The notes below the pieces were generated by a model. The model worked only from the letters and a program-made list of their open reading frames with translations, ran no database searches and was not told where the DNA came from. Positions 1 to 9,211 of a stretch of 64,000 nucleotides of DNA are shown here, one piece after another. Both the position numbers and the translations under genes were made by a program. Numbering within the stretch: position 1 is the first letter of the stretch; each line of letters starts with the position of its first letter. Origin of the DNA: UBA8199 sp964507045 (GTDB lineage Bacteria > Verrucomicrobiota > Verrucomicrobiia > Limisphaerales > UBA8199); assembly GCA_964507045.1 (NCBI GenBank), contig CAZDOO010000010.1, positions 1 through 64,000 on the forward strand. Direction: 5' to 3'.

Positions 1-222
1 GAGAAGAAGGACGGCAAAACCGTCAAAACCTATGAGCAGAAACCGCAGACCCCCTATCAGCGGCTGCTGGAGAGCGCGCAAGTCCCCGAGCCGACCAAAG
101 CCCGACTCCGCACCCAACACGCGGCGCTGGATCCCTTCGCCCTGAAGAAAAACATTGAGATCAAACTCAAGAAGTTCTTCACTGCCCTCGGTAACCTGGA
201 TCGTGAGTCAACCAACACCTGA
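1..222 (+). CDS. Transposase/integrase-core C-terminus, 5' end outside window
   Basis: Frame 1 is open from the first base to a TGA at 220-222 and gives 73 residues. The segment TPYQRLLES followed by a charged stretch and FALKKNIEIKLKKF resembles the extreme C-terminus of DDE integrase-core transposases (IS481/IS21-like), where a TPYQR motif and a short helix close the protein. The catalytic part lies outside the window, so the family is recognised from memory of tail motifs only. The last codons run into a 23-bp sequence that recurs 48 bp downstream, which fits the end of an insertion sequence. Confidence 0.6.
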   Translation, partial: EKKDGKTVKTYEQKPQTPYQRLLESAQVPEPTKARLRTQHAALDPFALKKNIEIKLKKFFTALGNLDRESTNT

Positions 223-261
223 CGGTCCCCCGCCCCGGGTAACATTTATCCGTGAGTCAAC
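190..261. repeat. Direct imperfect repeat at transposase end (190-212 and 238-261)
   Basis: GGTAAC...ATCGTGAGTCAAC at 190-212 recurs as GGTAAC...ATCCGTGAGTCAAC at 238-261. The first copy is inside the last codons of the transposase fragment and the second is just after its stop. Such subterminal repeats are common at insertion-sequence ends, so the IS boundary probably lies close to 261. The other end of the element is not in the window. The GTG at 252 falls inside the second copy, which argues against using it as the start of the next gene. Confidence 0.5.
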
Positions 262-422
262 TCGCCACAGGGTCGTCCCATTGGCCGGTCCCACCCTTGT
301 CCAGGGCTGAGGGACAGGCGGCAGCCAGGGCCAAGTATCTTCCGATGGGTGCGGAAACGCCGTTGACAAAGGCTGAACTTGGTTTCAGCGTGAGGATACT
401 GAATGACTCTTCTGATTTAACC

Positions 423-3400
423 ATGCCGCCGCTGGATTCCCATAGAGACCTGGATCTGCAGTCAACTCGCAGCTTCAAGCACTTCACCGCCCGCCTGCTC
501 GTCGTGGCCTGGCTGATCGCCCTGCCGGCATCCTGGGCTGGCGCTACCCCGGCGGAGTTGCTGTTCGAGGACGACTTCAACCAGGGCATCCCCGGCTGGA
601 CCGCGGTCCAGCCGGATTACGCGACGGATTGGAATGACGGCCCCCTGCTGTGGCAGTATGACATCCACACGACCAATATCTGGGAGAACAGCAACATCTA
701 CTCGGACAGCGCCCCCTACTCGTGGACTCGTGCCGCCGCCATGCTGATCAATAACACCGTCGCGGCAGCGTCGAACTTCACCTTCACCGTCCGCATCCGC
801 GCCTGTGATAACGATGCGTGCGGGCTGATTTGGGGTTACCAGGACCAGAACAACTTCTATCGCGCCACCTTCTCCCGGGAATCCGGCCGCACCGCCTGGC
901 CGTTTACCGGCTGGGATGTGGACCGCATGACGGATGGGACGTTCACGGACTTATTCGGCAAGGGGAACACGGTGGATCCGTATGTGTCATTCACCTACAC
1001 CGCCGGCCGTTACTTCGATGTGGTTGTAGGGATGACCAACGGCTGGTTCAGCCTGACCGTGGTGGACGACCCGACAAATACTGTTCCAACCAGGTATAAG
1101 CTCGTCCAGGGCCAGCTTTTGCCCCAGAGAGTCGCCGGCAGGGTCGGCCTGTTCACCTGGGGCCAGGAGGTCACGAGCTCGAGCTCGCTGCCGCTCGGCG
1201 ACAGCTTGACCAATGTCGGCGTTCGGTTTCACAGCTGCTCGCTGGCGCCCGAGCGGCTGGCCGGCTCGACGAATCCGTTGTCCCCGACGTGGACGAGCGT
1301 CGTTACCCCGCGGGGTGCGAATGGGGCGACGAACTTGACGCCGATCTGGGCGCTGGCGCTCGACGTCGACGGTACCACCAGCCGCCTGCGCGAGGCGGGC
1401 GGCACGTACTTCGGCGCGGACAACGTGGCCGCCTGCTCCACCAACTTCGCCGCGGTGTCGCTGGTCGCCGGCGACGCGCAGCATTGGTCCAACTACGTCT
1501 TCTCCGCCCGCTGCATCCCGGCGGACAATGACGGGTTCGGGCTGTTGGTGCGCTACCAGAACCCGACCAATTGGTATCGGGTTGCATTTCGCCAGCAGGA
1601 TTCGCTGCTCGGCGTCAAGAAGGGCATGTCCATACAAAAGTGTGTGAACGGGGTGTTCGATGAAGTGGTGTCAGACACCAATGCCTTCCCGCGCACATTC
1701 AGCAGCTACACGGTTCCGGCGGACGTTTACGTGGCGGCTGTTGGCAATCAATTGCAGGTGGTGGTGGCGGCCAATCCCACCGACGCGAGCCCCACGCTGT
1801 ATTGCTATGGACCCTACACGGATGCAAGTCTGGCCAAAGGCAAGATCGGCCTGTTTGCCTGGGCGCAACGAAGCATAGATTATGATTTCGCGCGGGTGCA
1901 GAGAATCGCGGGGCAGGGGCTGCGGGTCTTCTCGGCTTACGGGAATCCCGACCCGCCCGTTGGGCTGAATGATCTTCCCGCAGGCGCCAGCGTGACCGCC
2001 TCGGTCACTAACGTCGTGTATGATCGGCCGGGCAGCCGCCAGGTGGTGACCGGGTGGGAGGGGGGCGGCTCGGTGCCCGCGGCAGGCACGACGAACCGGG
2101 TCACATTTGCGTTGGACAATCTCTCGGTGATCAATTGGACGTGGCGCGCCGAGTATCAGCTTTCGGTCACCAACGGGCCGGGCGGCACAGCGTCCTCTCC
2201 GCCGGGTGAGTGGTTCCCCGCCGGGACGAATGTGACTCTCGTTGCCCAGCCGAATGCCGGCTATATGTTCACCGGCTGGACCGGTGACCTGACATGCCCG
2301 ATGCCGACGTTTACCGTCACCCTGGATCGGCATTACTCCCTCGTGGCCAATTTCGCCGCCGACAGCGATGCGGACGGGCTGCCGGACGACTGGGAGAGGA
2401 CTTACTTCAGCAACCTCGCCCAGGGGCCCAACGATGATCCGGACAACGATCTCCGCCCAAACCTCGAAGAGTATGGCATGAGCACGGACCCGAGCAGGCC
2501 GCCCGCGGCGGAGATGCTCCGCATCACGGCGCTGGAGCTGGCGAACAACACGGCCGTTCTGTCCATCTCCAACAACACGGGCTCCCGCTACGGCATCCAG
2601 GTTGCCACCAACCTCGCCGGTCCCTGGTCCACCGTGGCCTCGAACCAGTATCTGACAGCTTACACGACGCCGGTGCCGGCGGGCACGCGATCATTCTGGC
2701 GTTTGCAGCAGCCGGGGCGGCCCGCGGGCGTGCCCGCGTTCGTGCCCGGGTCATGGACGCTGGTGGTATTGCCGGATACCCAAGGCTACTCCCAGAACTA
2801 CCCGGAGCTGTTCCAGGATCAGGCGCGCTGGATCGTGGCCAACAAGGACCGCTACAATATCAAGTATGTGCTGCAAGTGGGGGATGTGGTGAACAGGGAC
2901 ACCGCGTCGCAGTGGACGAACGCCCAAGCTGCGTTCGCGATGCTGGACGGCGTGGTGCCGTATGCCATCGCGCCGGGCAACCACGACTACAGCAGCTTTA
3001 TCGCCCCGCGTTCGACCCTGCTCAACCGGTACTTCCCGCTCGCGAAGTCTCAGGCGCTGCCCACGTTTGGCGGCGTGCGGGAGGCGGGCCGGCTGGACAA
3101 CAGCTACCACCTGTTCAGCGCCGGGGGCGTGGACTGGCTGGTGTTGGCGCTGGAGTTCGGGCCGCGCAACGGCACGGTGAGCTGGGCGAGCCAGATCGCC
3201 GGCAGTTATCCCGAGCGCAAGAAGATCCTGATCACCCATGCCTACATGTACAGCGACGATACGCGGTATGATTGGGCGACCAAGGGCACCAACCAAACTT
3301 GGAATCCGCACAGCTACGCCGCGCAGAACGACCCCGATGGAACCAACGACGGGGAGGAGCTTTGGCAGAAGCTCGTCAGGATTCACACCAACTGGGTGAT

Positions 3401-3653
3401 GACGATCAACGGGCACGTGCTCAACGACGGGCTGGCGCGCCTTGCCAGCACCAACGACTTCGGCGGCGTCGTGCATCAGATGCTGGTGAATTACCAGATG
3501 CAGTCGCTCAATGGAGGCGCCCGGCTGCGCTTGATGGAGTTCCGGCCCGACGGCCGGACGGTGCAGATCAAAGCCTACTCGCCGTACTCCGGCGACTACT
3601 GGACCGATACACAGAACCAGTTCACGCTGACACTGGACCCGCCGCTGCATTGA
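423..3653 (+). CDS. Secreted modular calcineurin-like metallophosphoesterase
   Basis: The C-terminal part (about residue 776 onward) is a calcineurin-like phosphoesterase: PDTQGY, then GDVVNRD (about 820), GNHDY (about 852), THAYMYS (about 938) and NGHVL (about 996) give the usual metal-binding Asp, His and Asn pattern. Before it are two related lectin-like beta domains (each with a G..YQ...N.YR.F motif), an InlB/bacterial-repeat segment (GYMFTGWTGD...ANF) and a Ca-binding-like DSDADGLPDDW stretch. I chose ATG 423 because the signal peptide (LLVVAWLIALPASWAGA) then starts near residue 22; the longer frame from GTG 252 begins inside an IS-end repeat. The product has 1076 residues and is probably exported. 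Its substrate is unknown. Confidence 0.8.
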   Translation: MPPLDSHRDLDLQSTRSFKHFTARLLVVAWLIALPASWAGATPAELLFEDDFNQGIPGWTAVQPDYATDWNDGPLLWQYDIHTTNIWENSNIYSDSAPYSWTRAAAMLINNTVAAASNFTFTVRIRACDNDACGLIWGYQDQNNFYRATFSRESGRTAWPFTGWDVDRMTDGTFTDLFGKGNTVDPYVSFTYTAGRYFDVVVGMTNGWFSLTVVDDPTNTVPTRYKLVQGQLLPQRVAGRVGLFTWGQEVTSSSSLPLGDSLTNVGVRFHSCSLAPERLAGSTNPLSPTWTSVVTPRGANGATNLTPIWALALDVDGTTSRLREAGGTYFGADNVAACSTNFAAVSLVAGDAQHWSNYVFSARCIPADNDGFGLLVRYQNPTNWYRVAFRQQDSLLGVKKGMSIQKCVNGVFDEVVSDTNAFPRTFSSYTVPADVYVAAVGNQLQVVVAANPTDASPTLYCYGPYTDASLAKGKIGLFAWAQRSIDYDFARVQRIAGQGLRVFSAYGNPDPPVGLNDLPAGASVTASVTNVVYDRPGSRQVVTGWEGGGSVPAAGTTNRVTFALDNLSVINWTWRAEYQLSVTNGPGGTASSPPGEWFPAGTNVTLVAQPNAGYMFTGWTGDLTCPMPTFTVTLDRHYSLVANFAADSDADGLPDDWERTYFSNLAQGPNDDPDNDLRPNLEEYGMSTDPSRPPAAEMLRITALELANNTAVLSISNNTGSRYGIQVATNLAGPWSTVASNQYLTAYTTPVPAGTRSFWRLQQPGRPAGVPAFVPGSWTLVVLPDTQGYSQNYPELFQDQARWIVANKDRYNIKYVLQVGDVVNRDTASQWTNAQAAFAMLDGVVPYAIAPGNHDYSSFIAPRSTLLNRYFPLAKSQALPTFGGVREAGRLDNSYHLFSAGGVDWLVLALEFGPRNGTVSWASQIAGSYPERKKILITHAYMYSDDTRYDWATKGTNQTWNPHSYAAQNDPDGTNDGEELWQKLVRIHTNWVMTINGHVLNDGLARLASTNDFGGVVHQMLVNYQMQSLNGGARLRLMEFRPDGRTVQIKAYSPYSGDYWTDTQNQFTLTLDPPLH

Positions 3654-3671
3654 GCGGCGTCGGGGAAACGC

Positions 3672-3694
3672 GGCGGGCAACCCGCCTTCGGCGG
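3672..3694. terminator. Overlapping GC hairpins between convergent genes
   Basis: GGCGGG-CAA-CCCGCC (3672-3686) overlaps CCGCC-TTC-GGCGG (3682-3694) in the 56-bp gap between two convergent genes. The position suits a bidirectional terminator, but no T-tract follows, so this is only a candidate. Confidence 0.35.
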
Positions 3695-3709
3695 CCGGCC
3701 CGAGCCGGG

Positions 3710-4183
3710 CTAGTTCCGGGGCAGGGCCACCTTGCCCGTGCGGGTCAGCTCGATGATCCCGAATCCCTGTAGCAGGCTCAGCAGTTTCTCGACCTTGCTC
3801 TCGTCGCCGGTGACTTCGATGGTGAGGCTCTTGGCCTGCACGTCCACGATCTTGGCGCGGAAGATGTCGGTGATCTGCATCACCTCGGCCCGGGTCTTGG
3901 AATCCACGGACACCTTTACCAGCGCCAGCTCCCGGTCCACCGATTCGCCTTCGCGGAAATCGTGGACGTTGATCACATTGGCCAGCTTGTTGAGCTGCTT
4001 GACGATCTGGTCCACCGTGGCATCGTCGCCGCGCGTGACAATGGTCATGCGCGAGGCAGTCGGGTCCTGGGTCGGGGCGACGTTGAGCGAGTCAATGTTG
4101 TAGCCGCGCCCGCTGAACAGCCCGGCTACCCGGGTCAGCACGCCGAACTTATTTTCCACGAGAACTGAGATAGTGTGTCGCAT
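3710..4183 (-). CDS. ilvN: Acetolactate synthase small (regulatory) subunit
   Basis: The 157 residues start MRHTISVLVENKFGVLTRVAGLFSGRGYNI-type and end with the ACT-like C-terminal half (TGDESKVEKLLSLLQGFGI), the standard length and layout of IlvN/IlvH. It binds the IlvB catalytic subunit and gives valine feedback control in branched-chain amino acid synthesis in the cytoplasm. The frame runs 23 residues further upstream, but the family N-terminus begins at ATG 4183. No ilvB or ilvC is adjacent, which is atypical. The 5' side holds a CCCCG/CGGGG hairpin just before the start codon. Confidence 0.93.
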   Translation of the reverse strand: MRHTISVLVENKFGVLTRVAGLFSGRGYNIDSLNVAPTQDPTASRMTIVTRGDDATVDQIVKQLNKLANVINVHDFREGESVDRELALVKVSVDSKTRAEVMQITDIFRAKIVDVQAKSLTIEVTGDESKVEKLLSLLQGFGIIELTRTGKVALPRN

Positions 4184-4717
4184 AAATCCCCGCCTGAACG
4201 GGGGGGTGAAGGCTAGCAACCCGCGCGGTGGCGGGTCAACTGAAAACGACACTGAAAACGATACTGGCGGAGCGGCGCATCTCAGCTATTGCTGGGGTCG
4301 CCGCGCATAGCTGGCGAAACGAAGCCTGCTGATGGGGGACCCCGGTTTACGGCAGCTCGGCCAGGGCGCTGGACCTCTATCCCGGGGACCTCAGTGGAAC
4401 TGCTTGCGGTTGGGGCACTTGCAAACAGTGGTTTTCTGCTGGCGTCCCCCTTCGGGTATAGATGGCAGGGCACAATGTTGGGCAAGAGCGCGATCATGCC
4501 AAACTCTCGCTAGGAAATGAATTCTCGGTGAGGCCAGGCGAGACGCGGGGTGCAATGCTATGCGACGGCGCACCGAGATGGCAATGTGCGGGTTTTGACC
4601 GCTTGCTCCAGCCCTACCCCGCGGGTCAGACCGGTCGCGCCTCCGCTCCACTCAATCAGTTGGAATCCCTTACGTTTGGTCTGGTGTTTCCGGCTGGCTT
4701 TGCATAAACCCTTGGCC
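4184..4717. other. Divergent intergenic region, no convincing gene
   Basis: This 534-bp stretch separates ilvN (leftward) from the efflux channel gene (rightward). Short open frames exist, but none has a recognisable product or clear start. A tandem 12-mer, ACTGAAAACGA[CT], occupies 4239-4262. A small hairpin (4188-4203) precedes the ilvN start. The promoters of both flanking genes must lie here, but I cannot place them. Confidence 0.5.
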
Positions 4718-6031
4718 ATGGAAACACTTCGACGTTTCAGGTGCTACGTCTCACATTCTCCGGCTTGCCTGTTGTTGTGCGTGACTTGTGCCTGCGCGAC
4801 GGACGCTTTGCCAGCCGGGTCCAACGCCCCTCCGAATACACTGACGGTGGACGCCGTGGTGGAGGAGGTCGTGCGCCAGAATCCCGAGCTCGACTTTTAC
4901 CGCGCGGAAATCGCCGCGGCCACAGCGGGGCGCCGGACCGCCGCGCAGTGGAACAACCCGGAGTTGTCCGCCGATCTGGGCAGCAAGCGTGTTTGGGAGC
5001 GCGGCGGTTCCGCTCTGGGCGACGGGGCGGCGTGGTCGGTGTCCATGGCGCAAACCTTTGAATACCCGGGCCGCATCGCGCTGCGCAAGGCGATTGCCAA
5101 CCGGCAGGTGGAACTGGCCGAACTCGGGCTGGCGCAGTTCCAGGCATTGCTGAGCGCGCGGGCGCGGACGCAAGCGCAAATGGCGCTGGCGGCGCAGCAG
5201 AAGGCCGACGCCGCGCACGAAGTGGCACAGCGGTTCCGTTCGCTGCTCGACGTGCTGGTGCAGCGCGACCCGGCCGGGGTGACGCCGCTGCTCGACCAGC
5301 GAATAGTTGAGGCCACCTTCGTCACGCTCCAGCGGCGGGCCGCCCAGGCCGCGCGCGAGCGGCGGGGCGCCCTGCTGGAGCTCAATCAGTTGCGCGGCGC
5401 TCCGGCGGGCGCGCCGCTCCGGCTCACCGGCAGCCTGGAGGTGCCCACGAACGCGCCGGCATTGTCCGCGCTGCTGGACGCGGCGGCGACGAACAGCTTC
5501 GACCTGCGGATGCGCCAGGCCGAGCTGGCCCAGCAGGGATTCCAGGTGCAACTGGTCCGGAACGAGCGCTACCCGAAGGTGACCCTCGCGCCGTTTTACG
5601 CTTCCGAGAAGGCCAACGACGAGCAACGCATCGTGGGGATGGGCGTCACCCTGCCGCTGCCCTTGTGGAATCAGAACCGGGGCAACATCGAGGCCGCCCG
5701 AGCGCGCGAGCAGCAGGCGGAGGCCTCGCTGCGCGCGACCCAGCGGGACGTCGAGCGGCGGGTGACCGATCATGCGATGGCCCTCGAAACCCAGCTCGGT
5801 GAGATAGCTCAGTGGCGTCCCGACGCTCAGGTCCAATTCCGCGAGGCCGCCGAGCTGGCCGACCGGCATTTCCGGCTCGGCGCCGTGCCGGTGACGATCT
5901 ACGTCGAGATGCAACTGAAGTACCTGGACGCGCTCGAAGCCCTGCTGGCCACGCGCCACGAAACACTCGAACACCGGCAGCAGTTGGAGGTTCTCATCGG
6001 CAAACCGATCGAGTCCCTGGCCTCGCGCTGA
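4718..6031 (+). CDS. TolC/CzcC-like outer membrane efflux channel
   Basis: The 437-residue protein has an N-terminal hydrophobic export segment (ACLLLCVTCACA), then the OEP pattern: LTVDAVVEEVVRQNPELDFYRAEI, WNNPELSADLGS, long Ala/Arg/Gln-rich helices in two repeats, and a second half with YPKVTLAPFY and GVTLPLPLWNQNRGNI. This is typical of CzcC/CusC channels, which join an RND pump and adaptor to the outer membrane. ATG 4718 was chosen because the signal segment follows it; the longer frame from 4550 adds an implausible N-terminus. The RND gene begins 10 bp after the stop, so the two form an operon. Confidence 0.85.
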   Translation: METLRRFRCYVSHSPACLLLCVTCACATDALPAGSNAPPNTLTVDAVVEEVVRQNPELDFYRAEIAAATAGRRTAAQWNNPELSADLGSKRVWERGGSALGDGAAWSVSMAQTFEYPGRIALRKAIANRQVELAELGLAQFQALLSARARTQAQMALAAQQKADAAHEVAQRFRSLLDVLVQRDPAGVTPLLDQRIVEATFVTLQRRAAQAARERRGALLELNQLRGAPAGAPLRLTGSLEVPTNAPALSALLDAAATNSFDLRMRQAELAQQGFQVQLVRNERYPKVTLAPFYASEKANDEQRIVGMGVTLPLPLWNQNRGNIEAARAREQQAEASLRATQRDVERRVTDHAMALETQLGEIAQWRPDAQVQFREAAELADRHFRLGAVPVTIYVEMQLKYLDALEALLATRHETLEHRQQLEVLIGKPIESLASR

Positions 6032-6041
6032 GAGAATCGCC

Positions 6042-9000
6042 ATGCTTCACCGTCTGATTGATGCTTCGCTGCGCCAGCGCCCGTTTCTCCTGTTGGTTGC
6101 GACCGTATCGCTGGGCATTGGGCTCTGGTCCGCCTATCGCCTGCCCATTGACGCCGTGCCGGACATCACCAGCCCGCAGGTGCAGGTCAACACCGAGGTG
6201 CTCGCGCTGGCGCCGGAGGAAACCGAGCGAGCCGTCACCGTCCCGCTCGAGATGGAGCTGTCGGGCATTCAGGGCGTGGAGGAGATGCGGTCGCTGACCA
6301 AGTTCGGCCTCTCGCAAGTCACGCTCATCTTCCGGGATGGCATGGATATTTACCGGGCGCGCCAGCTCGTCGCCGAGCGCCTCCAGGCGGCGGCCGATCG
6401 CCTGCCGCCGGGCCTCACCCCGAAACTCGCGCCCATCAGCACCGGCCTGGGCGAGATCTACTACTACACCGTGGCCTGGCGGGCCGACGCCACGAACCGT
6501 CCCGTCGATCGCCTGGAACAGTTGCGCGAGCTGCGCGAGCTGCACGAGTTCACCATCAAACCGATGCTGCGCACCACGCCGGGCATCGCCGAGATCAACG
6601 CCAGCGGCGGCTATGAGAAACAGCTCGTCATCCAGCCGCGCCCGCGCGACCTCGAACAGGCCGGCCTGACCTTTGACGACCTGGCCCGGGTGGTGGGCGA
6701 GAACGTCGAGAACACCGGCGGCGGCGTCATCAACAGCGGCGTGAACCAGCTCACCGTCCGCACCGTGGGCCGCGTGCGCAACCTGGAGGAGATTGCCGGG
6801 CTCCCCATCAAGTTCGCCGGCGGCGTCAAACCCATCCTGGTGAGCGACGTCGCCGACGTGGCCATCGGCTCCCGCTTCCGCACCGGGGCGGCCACCGAGA
6901 ATGGCGACGAGACCATCCTCGGCACAGCCATGATGCTGGCCGGCGAGAACAGCCGTGTGGTCGCGCAGCGCTTCGGCCGGCGCCTGGAGGAAATCGCCTC
7001 CCGCCTCCCGCCGGGCGTCGAGATCCACACGCAGTATGACCGCGCCGACCTGGTGGACCGCACCGTGGCCACCGTGAAGAAGAACCTCTTCGAGGGCGCC
7101 ATCCTCGTGGTGGTGGTGTTGCTGCTCATGCTGGGAAACTGGCGCGCGGCGCTCATCGTATCGGCGGCGATACCGTTGTCGTTCCTCTTCGCCCTCACGG
7201 GCATGGTCCGATTCGGCGTCTCCGGCAACCTCATGAGTCTGGGCGCGGTGGACTTCGGCCTCATCATTGATGGCGCGGTGGTGATGGTGGAAAACATCGT
7301 GCGGCGGCTGGGCGAGAAGCAGAAGCATCTGGGCCGGGCGCTAACGCCGGTCGAGCGCCTGCAGACGGTGGGCAGCGCGAGCAAGCAGGTCGCTAACCCG
7401 ATGTTCTTCGGCGTGCTCATTATCACCATCGTCTATGTGCCCATCCTCGCCCTCACCGGCGTGGAAGGGAAGATGTTCCACCCCATGGCGATCACCGTGA
7501 TGCTGGCGCTGGGCGGCGCGCTCGTGCTGGCGCTGACGCTGATGCCGGTGCTCTGTTCCTACCTGCTAGGCGGCCAGGTGAGCGAAGACGACAATCGGTT
7601 GGTGCGTCTGATCAAGCGCGCCTACGCGCCCTCCCTGCGGCTGGTGTTGGCCAAGCCCTGGCTCATCGCGGTGAGCACAGTGATTTGGACCACGCTGTCC
7701 GTGCTGGCGTTTCTGAAGCTGGGGGCGGAGTTTGTGCCTAAGCTCGATGAAGGCTCGCACACGGTCATGGTCTATCGCACCAACAGCATGAACCTCGATG
7801 CCTCGCTGGCCATGGAGCTGGCGACCGAGAAGCTGCTGCTCCGGATTCCGGAGGTGGACCGGGTCTTCTGCCGCCTCGGCACCAGCGAGGTGGCCACGGA
7901 TCCGATGCCGCCGAGCCAGAACGACCTCTACATCTTCTACAAGCCGCGCGACCAGTGGCGCCAGGTGGACGGTCGGCCCATCACCAAGTCCGCGCTGGCC
8001 GCGCTTCTCGAGCAGGAGATCACCCGGGATCTGCCCGACCAGAGCTTCCTCTTCGCGCAGCCCATCGAGATGCGGTTTAACGAGCTGCTGGAAGGCGTCC
8101 GCTCCGATCTCGCGGTCAAGATCATCGGCCCGGACTATGACGTGATGGAGAAGCTGGCCGCGCAGGCCAAGGCGATCCTGGACCAGGTGCCGGGCGCGGG
8201 CGAGGTCGAGTTTGAGGCGCAAGGCCGCGCGCCGGTGCTGGAAATCATTCTCAATCGCGAGGCGCTCCGACGCTACAACCTCCACGCCGCCGACGTGAAC
8301 CGGACCATCGCCACCGCCCTGGCCGGCCAGACCGTCGGCTTGATCTACGAAGACAACCGCCGGCACGAGGTGGTCGTGCGTCTTCCCGGGAGCTTGCGCG
8401 AGCGGATCGAGGAAATCCGCGCCCTGCCGGTGCGGGTCGGCGACCACGGGCTGGTGTCGCTGGAGAAGCTGGCCGAGTTCCGCACCGTCGCCAGCGTGGA
8501 CCCGATCGTGCATGAAGGAGGTCATCGGCGCGTGGCGCTGATGATCAACCTGCGCGGACGGGACGTGGAGAGTTTCGTGAACGACGCTAAGGCGCGGATC
8601 CGGGCGCAGATGCAGTTTCCCGAGGGCTACACCTACGAATTTGGCGGGCAGTTCAAGAACCTGCAGGAGGCGCGCCTCCGCCTCTTGATCGTCGTGCCCG
8701 CCACGCTGGTGCTGATCTTCCTGCTCATTTTCGTCGCCTTTGGCAGCCTGCGCACGGCGTTCCTGATCTACACCGGCATCCCGCTGGCTATCACCGGCGG
8801 CGTCCTCGCGCTGTACCTGCGCGGAATGCCCTTCAGCATCACCGCCGCGGTAGGTTTCATCGCGCTCAGCGGGGTGGCGGTGCTCAATGGCGTCGTGATG
8901 ATCAGCTACTTCAACGAATTGCGCGAACAAGGCCTGGCGGTGTGCCAGGCGGTGTTTCAGGGCGCCATGACGAGGCTCCGGCCCGTGCTGATGACGGCCT

Positions 9001-9203
9001 TTGTTGCGAGCCTCGGTTTTGTGCCGATGGCCCTCGCCACTGGTCCCGGCGCCGAAGTCCAACGCCCGCTGGCTACCGTCGTGATCGGTGGCATCCTCAG
9101 CTCGACGTTTCTCACGCTGGTCTTGCTGCCGGTGCTCTACGTTTGGTTTGAGCGGGAACGCTGCGCCGCGCCCGCCACCAGCGTGGAGCCCGGGACGGAG
9201 TAG
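6042..9203 (+). CDS. czcA: CzcA-type heavy-metal RND efflux transporter
   Basis: At 1053 residues this is a full-length HME-RND inner-membrane proton/metal antiporter. TM1 is at about 12-30 (FLLLVATVSLGIGLW), followed by the family-typical PIDAVPDITSPQVQVNT. TM4 carries DFGLIIDGAVVMVEN with Asp404, Asp410 and Glu417, the CzcA-type proton-relay residues. QPIEMRFNELLEGVRSD also resembles CzcA (Co/Zn/Cd) more than CusA (Cu/Ag), but the metal is an inference. It follows the outer-membrane channel by 10 bp. No periplasmic adaptor (CzcB) gene lies between, before or after them, so the adaptor must be elsewhere or lost. Confidence 0.92.
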   Translation: MLHRLIDASLRQRPFLLLVATVSLGIGLWSAYRLPIDAVPDITSPQVQVNTEVLALAPEETERAVTVPLEMELSGIQGVEEMRSLTKFGLSQVTLIFRDGMDIYRARQLVAERLQAAADRLPPGLTPKLAPISTGLGEIYYYTVAWRADATNRPVDRLEQLRELRELHEFTIKPMLRTTPGIAEINASGGYEKQLVIQPRPRDLEQAGLTFDDLARVVGENVENTGGGVINSGVNQLTVRTVGRVRNLEEIAGLPIKFAGGVKPILVSDVADVAIGSRFRTGAATENGDETILGTAMMLAGENSRVVAQRFGRRLEEIASRLPPGVEIHTQYDRADLVDRTVATVKKNLFEGAILVVVVLLLMLGNWRAALIVSAAIPLSFLFALTGMVRFGVSGNLMSLGAVDFGLIIDGAVVMVENIVRRLGEKQKHLGRALTPVERLQTVGSASKQVANPMFFGVLIITIVYVPILALTGVEGKMFHPMAITVMLALGGALVLALTLMPVLCSYLLGGQVSEDDNRLVRLIKRAYAPSLRLVLAKPWLIAVSTVIWTTLSVLAFLKLGAEFVPKLDEGSHTVMVYRTNSMNLDASLAMELATEKLLLRIPEVDRVFCRLGTSEVATDPMPPSQNDLYIFYKPRDQWRQVDGRPITKSALAALLEQEITRDLPDQSFLFAQPIEMRFNELLEGVRSDLAVKIIGPDYDVMEKLAAQAKAILDQVPGAGEVEFEAQGRAPVLEIILNREALRRYNLHAADVNRTIATALAGQTVGLIYEDNRRHEVVVRLPGSLRERIEEIRALPVRVGDHGLVSLEKLAEFRTVASVDPIVHEGGHRRVALMINLRGRDVESFVNDAKARIRAQMQFPEGYTYEFGGQFKNLQEARLRLLIVVPATLVLIFLLIFVAFGSLRTAFLIYTGIPLAITGGVLALYLRGMPFSITAAVGFIALSGVAVLNGVVMISYFNELREQGLAVCQAVFQGAMTRLRPVLMTAFVASLGFVPMALATGPGAEVQRPLATVVIGGILSSTFLTLVLLPVLYVWFERERCAAPATSVEPGTE

Positions 9204-9211
9204 GGCTCTTC

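Noticed and set aside
252..422. N-terminal extension of the metallophosphoesterase from GTG 252
   Set aside because: The start lies inside an IS-end repeat, and the extension would bury the signal peptide 57 residues further from the N-terminus.
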